Assembly: GCA_025455945.1 (NCBI GenBank)
Contig: JALOLN010000055.1
Coordinates: 1-11,210, forward strand
Origin: Actinomycetes bacterium
Lineage (GTDB): Bacteria; Actinomycetota; Actinomycetes; Prado026
Direction of reading: 5' to 3'
DNA: 11,210 bases
A program made the position numbers and the translations under genes. The notes beneath the pieces were generated by a model. The model worked only from the letters and a program-made list of their open reading frames with translations. It searched no databases and was not told where the DNA came from. Shown here piece after piece: positions 6,819 through 11,210 of this stretch. Positions within the stretch are counted from its first letter, which is position 1. Each line of letters begins with the position of its first letter.

Positions 6819-7205
6819 TCAAAACGCCAGCCCGCCCTCGCGCGCGCCCTCGGCGATGGCCGCGACCCGGCCGTGGTAGCGGTGGCCGCCGCGGTCGAAG
6901 ACCACGGTCTCGACCCCCGCGGCCCGGGCCCGCTCGGCCACCAGCGCGCCCACCCGACGGGCCTTGGCGGTCTTGTCGCCCTCCGCCGCGCGCAGCTCGC
7001 CCTCCATGGTGGACGCGCAGGCGAGGGTCCGCCCGGCAAGGTCGTCGACGACCTGCACGAAGACGTGCCGTGACGACCGGGTGACCACCAGACGCGGCCG
7101 CTGCGGGCTGCCCGCCACCTTCTTGCGGACCCGGCCGTGCCGCCGCTTGCGGCCCAGCGTCTTGGCGCTGGACTTGGTGCCGCTGAGCTTCACACCGACA
7201 CCCAT
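6819..7205 (-). CDS. rplR: 50S ribosomal protein L18
   Basis: L18 binds 5S rRNA with L5 and helps install it in the 50S central protuberance. The 128-residue product has a basic N-terminal region (GRKRRHGRVRKKVAGSPQRP). The core has RLVVTRSSRHVFVQVVDDLAG near 38-58, and the conserved end is FDRGGHRYHGRVAAIAEGAR followed by EGGLAF. The ATG at 7205 is 2 nt after the rplF TAG. The Shine-Dalgarno is not strong (AAAGG about 13 nt upstream), so initiation may depend on coupling to rplF. The stop is 37 nt before rpsE. Length and ends are normal. Confidence 0.98.
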   Translation of the reverse strand: MGVGVKLSGTKSSAKTLGRKRRHGRVRKKVAGSPQRPRLVVTRSSRHVFVQVVDDLAGRTLACASTMEGELRAAEGDKTAKARRVGALVAERARAAGVETVVFDRGGHRYHGRVAAIAEGAREGGLAF

Positions 7206-7207
7206 GG

Positions 7208-7747
7208 CTACTTGCCCGCCTTTCCGACCTTGCGCCGCACGACCTCGCCGGCGTAGCGGATGCCCTTGCCCTTGTACGGCTCCGGCTTGCGCAGCTTGCG
7301 GATGTTCGCGGCGACCTCGCCGACCTGCTGCTTGTCGATGCCGGACACGGTGAACTTCGTCGGCCCCTGGACGGAGAAGGCGATGCCCTCCGGCGGGTCC
7401 ACGACGACGGGGTGGCTGAACCCGAGCGCGAGCTCGAGGGCAGCGCCCTTCGCCTGCACCCGGTACCCGACGCCGACGAGCTCCAGGCTCTTGGCGTACC
7501 CGTCGGTCACCCCGGTGACCATGTTGGCGACCAGGGTCCGGGTCAGCCCGTGCAGCGAGCGGCTGGTCCGGCCGTCGTCCGGCCGGCTCACCGTCAGCGA
7601 CCCGTCGTCCGCCCGCTCGACCGAGATCGGCGGAACGACCGTGTGCGAGAGCGTGCCCTTGGGGCCCTTCACCGTGACGTCCTGGCCGTCGATCGTGACC
7701 TCGACGCCCGACGGGACAGGGATGGGCAGTCGTCCGATGCGAGACAT
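7208..7747 (-). CDS. rplF: 50S ribosomal protein L6
   Basis: L6 sits near the base of the L7/L12 stalk beside the sarcin-ricin loop and is needed for late 50S assembly. The 179-residue product has two homologous domains. It starts MSRIGRLPIPVPSGVEVTID and has VKGPKGTLSH in the first domain. The second domain has ELVGVGYRVQAKGAALELAL and ends PEPYKGKGIRYAGEVVRRKV then GKAGK. The frame is open 16 codons further upstream, but the ATG at 7747 matches the family N-terminus and has GGAGG 7 nt upstream. It lies 19 nt after rpsH and 2 nt before rplR. Confidence 0.98.
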   Translation of the reverse strand: MSRIGRLPIPVPSGVEVTIDGQDVTVKGPKGTLSHTVVPPISVERADDGSLTVSRPDDGRTSRSLHGLTRTLVANMVTGVTDGYAKSLELVGVGYRVQAKGAALELALGFSHPVVVDPPEGIAFSVQGPTKFTVSGIDKQQVGEVAANIRKLRKPEPYKGKGIRYAGEVVRRKVGKAGK

Positions 7748-7766
7748 GCTGGTTCCTCCCTTCCCG

Positions 7767-8171
7767 TCACCAGACGTAGGCGAGGACTTCCCCACCCACG
7801 CCCTTCTTGGCTGCCTGCCGGTCGGTGAGCAGCCCGGTGGACGTCGAGATGATCGCGACGCCGAGGCCGCCCAGCACCTTGGGCAGCCCGGTCGACTTCG
7901 CGTACACCCGCAGCCCTGGCTTGGAGACCCGGCGGACGCCGGCGATGGACCGCTCGCGGTTCGGGCCGTACTTGAGGTCGACGGTGAGCGTGCGGCCCAC
8001 GCCGTTCTCGTTGTCCGCGACGTGCCACCCGGCGATGTAGCCCTCCTGCTGGAGGATCTCCGCGATCCGGGTCTTGAGCGTGCTCGAGGGCATGCTGACC
8101 TCGTCGTGGTACGCCTGGTTGGCGTTGCGGATGCGGGTCAGCATGTCCGCGATGGGGTCGGTCATGGTCAT
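7767..8171 (-). CDS. rpsH: 30S ribosomal protein S8
   Basis: S8 binds the 16S central domain and is a primary assembly protein; in E. coli it also represses the spc operon by binding mRNA near rplE. The 134-residue product begins MTMTDPIADMLTRIRNANQA and ends with the signature GLLTDRQAAKKGVGGEVLAYVW (split here: GLLTDRQAAKKG at about 113-124, then VGGEVLAYVW). Two ATGs are possible, 8171 and 8165. The first matches the usual actinobacterial MTMTDPIADM start and is preferred. The Shine-Dalgarno is weak or distant: AAAGG lies 13 nt upstream and partly inside a small GGCCT/AGGCC inverted repeat, so access may be modulated. It follows rpsN after a 91-nt structured gap. Confidence 0.97.
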   Translation of the reverse strand: MTMTDPIADMLTRIRNANQAYHDEVSMPSSTLKTRIAEILQQEGYIAGWHVADNENGVGRTLTVDLKYGPNRERSIAGVRRVSKPGLRVYAKSTGLPKVLGGLGVAIISTSTGLLTDRQAAKKGVGGEVLAYVW

Positions 8172-8262
8172 GGTCGGCCTGAGGCCTTTCTCGCCGGGGT
8201 TTCGCCCCGTGCCGCGCCGCGTCGAGACGCGGTGCCTGCCGGGGGACCTGCGACGTAGTCGG
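8172..8262 (-). promoter_or_regulatory. rpsN-rpsH intercistronic region with three inverted repeats
   Basis: The 91-bp gap separates otherwise tightly packed spc genes. It contains a perfect 6-bp stem with a 4-nt loop (8217-8222 with 8227-8232; CUCG loop in the transcript). It also has a 5-bp stem with a 5-nt loop (8195-8199 with 8205-8209), and a GGCCT-G-AGGCC inverted repeat (8176-8186) touching the AAAGG ribosome binding element of rpsH. No U-tract or promoter is evident. A role in RNA processing or in adjusting rpsH translation is possible. Confidence 0.45.
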
Positions 8263-8448
8263 TTACCAGCTGCTCTTGGTGACGCCGGGGAGCTCGCCGC
8301 GGTGCGCCATCTCACGAAGGCAGACCCGGCACAGCCCGAACTTTCGGTACACCGAGTGCGGCCGGCCGCACCGGCTGCACCGGGTGTACCCGCGCACCTT
8401 GAACTTCGGCGTGCGGGCCGCCTTGTTGACAAGCGCCTTCTTGGCCAC
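8263..8448 (-). CDS. rpsN: 30S ribosomal protein S14, zinc-binding type Z
   Basis: S14 is part of the 30S head near S3 and S10 and is needed late in assembly. The 61-residue product is the short zinc form. Residues C24, C27, C40 and C43 make a CxxC-x12-CxxC zinc site, and the end is REMAHRGELPGVTKSSW. The start is GTG at 8448, 2 nt after the rplE stop, with AAGGAG 8 nt upstream; the product starts (V/M)AKKALVNKAARTPKF. Many actinobacteria carry a longer zinc-free S14 elsewhere for zinc shortage; that would be outside this window. The stop is TAA. It is short but complete. Confidence 0.98.
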   Translation of the reverse strand: MAKKALVNKAARTPKFKVRGYTRCSRCGRPHSVYRKFGLCRVCLREMAHRGELPGVTKSSW

Positions 8449-8450
8449 GG

Positions 8451-9020
8451 TCAGGACTCCTTGAACGGGAAGCCGAGGTGACGGAGGAGCGCACGGCCCT
8501 CCGCGTCGTTCTTCGCGGTGGTGACGAGCGTGATGTCCATGCCCCGGACCCGGTCGATCTTGTCCTGGTCGATCTCGTGGAACATGCTCTGCTCGGTGAG
8601 GCCGAAGGTGTAGTTGCCCTGGCCGTCGAACTGCCCCGGGTTGAGACCGCGGAAGTCACGGATGCGGGGCAGCGCCACCGTGAGCAGCCGGTCGAGGAAC
8701 TCCCACATGCGGTCGCCGCGCAGGGTCACGTGCGCCCCGATCGGCATCCCCTCGCGCAGCTTGAACTGGGCGATGGACTTGCGCGCCTTGGTGACGCTCG
8801 GCTTCTGGCCGGTGATCGCCGCGAGGTCGCGGACCGCGCCCTCGATGAGCTTGGAGTCGCGGGCCGCCTCCCCCACGCCCATGTTGACGACGATCTTGGT
8901 CAGCCCCGGGACCTGCATGACGTTGGCGTAGGAGAACTCCTCGCGCAGCGCCGGCAGGATCTCGGTGCGGTAGCGCTGCTTCAGCCGCGGCAGGGTGCGC
9001 TCCTGGGTGGTCGCGGTCAT
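8451..9020 (-). CDS. rplE: 50S ribosomal protein L5
   Basis: L5 binds 5S rRNA, sits in the central protuberance and contacts the P-site tRNA and S13. The 189-residue product has the conserved blocks VPGLTKIVVNMGVGEAARDS and ITGQKPSVTKARKSIAQFKL. These are followed by REGMPIGAHVTLRGDRMWEF and, in the C-terminal half, DFRGLNPGQFDGQGNYTFGL. It ends LLRHLGFPFKES. The ATG at 9020 overlaps the rplX stop as TGATG. The N-terminal extension MTATTQERTLPRLKQRYRTE is usual in actinobacteria. In E. coli the S8 operator overlaps this junction; I cannot recognise that structure here. Confidence 0.98.
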   Translation of the reverse strand: MTATTQERTLPRLKQRYRTEILPALREEFSYANVMQVPGLTKIVVNMGVGEAARDSKLIEGAVRDLAAITGQKPSVTKARKSIAQFKLREGMPIGAHVTLRGDRMWEFLDRLLTVALPRIRDFRGLNPGQFDGQGNYTFGLTEQSMFHEIDQDKIDRVRGMDITLVTTAKNDAEGRALLRHLGFPFKES

Positions 9021-9352
9021 CAGATGTCCTCACCGGTCCGCTTGGCGACGCGGACCCTCTGGCCGGAGTCGTCGGTGCGCGAACCCACCCGTGTCCCGAT
9101 CTTCTTGCCCTCGACCTCGACCACGGGCATCACGTTGGACACGTGGATCGGGGCCTCCTGGGTGACGATCCCGCCGGTCTTGGCCCCCCGCGCGGACTGG
9201 CTGACCTTGGTGTGCTTCTTGATCCGGTTCACACCCTCGACGAGGACGCGCTGCTCCTTGGGATAGGCCGCGATGACCCGTCCGGTCAGCCCCTTGTCCT
9301 TGCCGCTGATGACCAGGACGAGGTCGCCCTTCTTGACGTGCATGGCCGCCAT
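9020..9352 (-). CDS. rplX: 50S ribosomal protein L24
   Basis: L24 initiates 50S assembly and lies near the tunnel exit. The 110-residue product carries a KOW motif near residues 5-35 (HVKKGDLVLVISGKDKGLTG), then VEGVNRIKKHTKVSQSARGA and QEAPIHVSNVMPV. The ATG at 9352 is preferred over the one at 9343 because GGAGG in the end of rplN lies 10 nt upstream of 9352, and 19 nt would be too far for 9343. The gap to the rplN stop is 2 nt. Its own stop overlaps the rplE start as TGATG. It is full length. Confidence 0.97.
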   Translation of the reverse strand: MAAMHVKKGDLVLVISGKDKGLTGRVIAAYPKEQRVLVEGVNRIKKHTKVSQSARGAKTGGIVTQEAPIHVSNVMPVVEVEGKKIGTRVGSRTDDSGQRVRVAKRTGEDI

Positions 9353-9354
9353 GG

Positions 9355-9723
9355 CTAGAGCACCTCCGGGGCGAGCGAAATGATCTTCATGAACTTCTTG
9401 TCCCGCAGCTCCCGGCCCACCGGGCCGAAGATGCGGGTCCCGCGCGGGTCCCCGTCGGCCTTGAGGATCACGGCGGCGTTCTCGTCGAACTTGATGTAGG
9501 AGCCGTCCGGACGGCGGCGCTCCTTCACCGTGCGCACGACGACCGCCTTGACGACGTCCCCCTTCTTGACGTTGCCGCCGGGGATGGCGTCCTTGACGGT
9601 CGCCACGATGACGTCGCCGATGCCGGCGTACCGCCGGCCGGAGCCGCCGAGCACCCGGATGCACAAGATCTCCTTGGCGCCGGTGTTGTCGGCGACACGC
9701 AGTCGCGACTCCTGCTGGATCAC
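9355..9723 (-). CDS. rplN: 50S ribosomal protein L14
   Basis: L14 lies at the subunit interface, forms bridge B8 and is the docking site for the silencing factor RsfS. The 122-residue product starts (V/M)IQQESRLRVADNTGAKEI and has GDVIVATVKDAIPGGNVKKG near 36-55. It then has VVRTVKERRRPDGSYIKFDE, and ends KFMKIISLAPEVL. The start is GTG at 9723, with AGGAG 6 nt upstream. By gene order it heads the spc operon, 69 nt after rpsQ. That gap holds only a weak 4-bp stem (9756-9759 with 9765-9768), and I see no convincing promoter in it. Confidence 0.98.
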   Translation of the reverse strand: MIQQESRLRVADNTGAKEILCIRVLGGSGRRYAGIGDVIVATVKDAIPGGNVKKGDVVKAVVVRTVKERRRPDGSYIKFDENAAVILKADGDPRGTRIFGPVGRELRDKKFMKIISLAPEVL

Positions 9724-9792
9724 GTCAGTCTCCTGGTTGTCTGCCGGTTCTCGGACCCCGGGAAGGGGCGGCGAGCCTGGCCGAACGGATGG

Positions 9793-10074
9793 TTACTTGG
9801 CCCGCTCGAGGACCTCGACGACCCGCCACCGCTTCGTGGCGCTGAGCGGCCGGGTCTCCATGAGGAGCACCCGGTCACCCACCCCACAGGTGTTGGCCTC
9901 GTCGTGGGCCTTGAGCTTGCTGGTGCGGCGGATGACCTTGCCGTACAGGGGGTGCTTGACCCGGTCCTCGACGGCGACGACGACGGTCTTGTCCATCTTG
10001 TCGCTGACGACGAGGCCCTCGCGCGTCTTGCGGAAGCCGCGGGCGTGCTGGCTCATCTCACTCTTCTCAGTCAT
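9793..10074 (-). CDS. rpsQ: 30S ribosomal protein S17
   Basis: S17 is a primary 16S 5'-domain binding protein with an OB fold. The 93-residue product begins MTEKSEMSQHARGFRKTREG and contains the conserved VVSDKMDKTVVVAVEDRVKH and HPLYGKVIRRTSKLKAHDEA. These are followed by GDRVLLMETRPLSATKRWRV. The ATG at 10074 overlaps the rpmC stop as ATGA, so coupling is likely; no clear Shine-Dalgarno precedes it. An internal ATG at codon 7 (MSQHARG) is an alternative start with a GAGAAGAG-like upstream stretch. The frame is open further upstream inside rpmC, but that part is not S17. It is the last gene of the S10 block, and its stop is TAA. Confidence 0.96.
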   Translation of the reverse strand: MTEKSEMSQHARGFRKTREGLVVSDKMDKTVVVAVEDRVKHPLYGKVIRRTSKLKAHDEANTCGVGDRVLLMETRPLSATKRWRVVEVLERAK

Positions 10075-10304
10075 GCGTCGCTGCCGGGCTCGAACGTCGT
10101 GATGCCGAGCTCGCGCTCGCGCATCACCGTGTAGATACGGGCGATGTCGGTGCGGACGGCGCGCAGCCGCCCGTGGCTCTCCAGCTGGCCGGTCGCGGCC
10201 TGGAAGCGAAGGTTGAACAGCTCCTCCTTGGCCTCCTTGAGCTTCGCCACGAGCTCGTCGTCGGCGAGGCCCCGCAGCTCGACGGCCCTGGTGCCGATGG
10301 CCAT
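10071..10304 (-). CDS. rpmC: 50S ribosomal protein L29
   Basis: L29 is near the peptide exit site next to L23, where trigger factor and SRP dock. The 77-residue product is a helical hairpin, visible as VELRGLADDELVAKLKEAKE then ELFNLRFQAATGQLESHGRL. It continues with RAVRTDIARIYTVMREREL. The C-terminal tail GITTFEPGSDA is slightly longer than in the shortest homologues. The ATG at 10304 overlaps the rplP stop (TGATG), and the TGA stop overlaps the rpsQ start (ATGA), so rplP-rpmC-rpsQ are translationally linked. Confidence 0.97.
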   Translation of the reverse strand: MAIGTRAVELRGLADDELVAKLKEAKEELFNLRFQAATGQLESHGRLRAVRTDIARIYTVMRERELGITTFEPGSDA

Positions 10305-10723
10305 CAGATCTCACCTGCCTCGCGCCGGACGATCCGGCACTTCATCGGGAGCTTGTGGGCCGCGCGGCGCAGCGCCTCGCGGGCCACCTTCTCGTTGGGG
10401 TAGGACAGCTCGAACATCACGCGTCCGGGCTTGACGTTGGCCACCCACCACTCCGGCGAGCCCTTGCCGGACCCCATCCGGGTCTCGGCCGGCTTCTTGG
10501 TCAGCGGCCGGTCCGGGTAGACCGTGATCCAGACCTTGCCGCCGCGGCGGATGTGCCGGGTGATCGCGATACGCGCGGCCTCGATCTGCCGGTTGGTCAC
10601 GTAGGCGGGCTCGAGGGCCTGCAGGCCGAACTCGCCGAACGCGACCCGGGTGCCGCCGCTGGCGGTCCCGTGCCGGTCCGGCCGGTGCTGCTTGCGGTGC
10701 TTGACCCGCCGTGGGATCAGCAT
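10304..10723 (-). CDS. rplP: 50S ribosomal protein L16
   Basis: L16 is a late-assembly 50S protein that helps form the A-site tRNA binding region and touches 5S-adjacent rRNA. The 139-residue product starts MLIPRRVKHRKQHRPDRHGT. It has the conserved GGKVWITVYPDRPLTKKPAE and RMGSGKGSPEWWVANVKPGR, then VMFELSYPNEKVAREALRRA. It ends CRIVRREAGEI. The ATG at 10723 is 4 nt after the rpsC stop, with GGAGG 9 nt upstream inside rpsC. The longer frame upstream is just the alternative frame of the rpsC tail. It is complete. Confidence 0.98.
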   Translation of the reverse strand: MLIPRRVKHRKQHRPDRHGTASGGTRVAFGEFGLQALEPAYVTNRQIEAARIAITRHIRRGGKVWITVYPDRPLTKKPAETRMGSGKGSPEWWVANVKPGRVMFELSYPNEKVAREALRRAAHKLPMKCRIVRREAGEI

Positions 10724-10727
10724 CGGG

Positions 10728-11210
10728 TCAGGCCTCCGTTCCGGTGGGCTCGGGCTGGGCGGCCTCGACCACGGGCGCCTCGACCACGGGCGCCTCGGCG
10801 ACGGGTGCCTCCACGGGCCGCCGGGGACGCGCGGGCCGGCCGGGGCGTGACGGGCCACGGCCGGGCAGGGCGACCTCGCGCTCCACCTTGCCGCCGACGA
10901 CGTCGCCCTTGTACACCCACACCTTCACGCCGATCCGGCCGAAGGTCGTCTTGGCCTCGTAGAAGCCGTAGTCGATGTTCGCCCGCAGCGTGTGCAGCGG
11001 CACCCGGCCCTCGCGGTAGAACTCCGAACGGCTCATCTCGGCGCCGCCGAGCCGGCCCGAGACCTGCACCCGGATGCCCTGGGCGCCGGCCTTCATCGCC
11101 GACTGCATCGACTTGCGCATGGCCCGGCGGAACGACACCCGGCTGGCCAGCTGCTCCGCGACACCCTGGGCGACGAGCTGGGCGTCGGTCTCGGGGTTCT
11201 TGACCTCGAG
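10728..11210 (-). CDS. rpsC: 30S ribosomal protein S3, C-terminal part (truncated by window edge)
   Basis: S3 binds the 30S head near the mRNA entry tunnel and, with S4 and S5, helps unwind mRNA. About 160 residues are visible; the start and the N-terminal KH domain lie to the right of the window. The visible C-terminal domain reads from LEVKNPETDAQLVAQGVAEQ through SFRRAMRKSMQSAMKAGAQG, IRVQVSGRLGGAEMSRSEFY and LHTLRANIDYGFYEAKTTFG. It closes with GVKVWVYKGDVV. After the domain comes a 45-residue Pro/Arg/Ala/Glu-rich tail with APVVE repeats. Such tails vary in length among actinobacterial S3 proteins. The stop is 4 nt before rplP. Confidence 0.97.
   Translation of the reverse strand, partial: LEVKNPETDAQLVAQGVAEQLASRVSFRRAMRKSMQSAMKAGAQGIRVQVSGRLGGAEMSRSEFYREGRVPLHTLRANIDYGFYEAKTTFGRIGVKVWVYKGDVVGGKVEREVALPGRGPSRPGRPARPRRPVEAPVAEAPVVEAPVVEAAQPEPTGTEA
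10762..10806 (-). repeat. 15-bp tandem repeat (3 units) in the 3' end of rpsC
   Basis: Units 10762-10776 and 10777-10791 are identical (GCCTCGACCACGGGC on the plus strand); 10792-10806 is a variant. On the minus strand they encode pentapeptides APVVE, APVVE and APVAE in the disordered tail of S3. Being a multiple of three, repeat changes would keep the frame. Confidence 0.85.

Noticed and set aside
6170..7084. Plus-strand open frame opposite rpsE and rplR
   Set aside because: Antisense shadow; the sequence turns into Arg/Pro repeats over the rplR part and resembles no family.
7748..7795. Sixteen-codon N-terminal extension of L6
   Set aside because: It overlaps the end of rpsH, does not resemble L6, and the internal ATG at 7747 has a strong GGAGG at the right spacing.
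9724..9792. Promoter or leader element between rpsQ and rplN
   Set aside because: Only a 4-bp palindrome is seen and no -10/-35 pair; too weak to report as a site.

Overview
This window is ordinary core-genome sequence from a very GC-rich actinobacterium (Actinomycetota). It holds one continuous ribosomal-protein supercluster with every gene on the minus strand, so transcription runs from the high-coordinate end to the low-coordinate end. The order is the classic S10-spc-alpha order: rpsC (cut at the right edge), rplP, rpmC, rpsQ, rplN, rplX, rplE, rpsN, rpsH, rplF, rplR, rpsE, rpmD, rplO, secY, adk, map, infA, rpmJ, rpsM, rpsK, rpsD and rpoA (cut at the left edge). The actinobacterial assignment rests on the G+C-rich third codon positions, five GTG starts, a short-LID adenylate kinase, a 61-residue zinc-type S14 and the gene order. 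The zinc-type (C+) S4 recalls Frankia- or Geodermatophilus-like lineages rather than Streptomyces or Mycobacterium, but that placement is from memory and weak.

Layout along transcription. Positions 11210-9793 are the distal S10 operon: S3, L16, L29, S17, packed with overlaps or gaps of a few bases. Positions 9723-5551 are the spc operon: L14, L24, L5, S14, S8, L6, L18, S5, L30, L15. Positions 5382-2703 are secY-adk-map, which supply the protein-export channel, adenylate kinase and N-terminal Met removal; a 168-bp gap with a promoter-like site precedes secY. Positions 2535-367 and onward are infA-rpmJ-rpsM-rpsK-rpsD-rpoA: IF1, L36, S13, S11, S4 and the RNA polymerase alpha subunit. A promoter-like site lies just after map, upstream of infA.

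The genes together make much of the 30S and 50S subunits, the initiation factor, the SecY channel and the RNA polymerase assembly platform, and are presumably co-regulated with growth rate. Many junctions are TGATG, ATGA or GTGA overlaps, or 2-4 nt gaps, which suggests translational coupling. I see no mobile element, CRISPR array, tRNA/rRNA gene, frameshift or disrupted gene, and no stretch over 300 bp without a gene.

I found no new biological system. The non-routine signals are in the few intercistronic gaps. The rpmJ-rpsM gap carries a 22-bp near-identical direct repeat and three back-to-back perfect stem-loops. A 9-bp perfect stem lies between rpsD and rpoA, and a hairpin cluster lies between rpsN and rpsH. 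Low-complexity tandem repeats also occur in the tails of S3 and S5.
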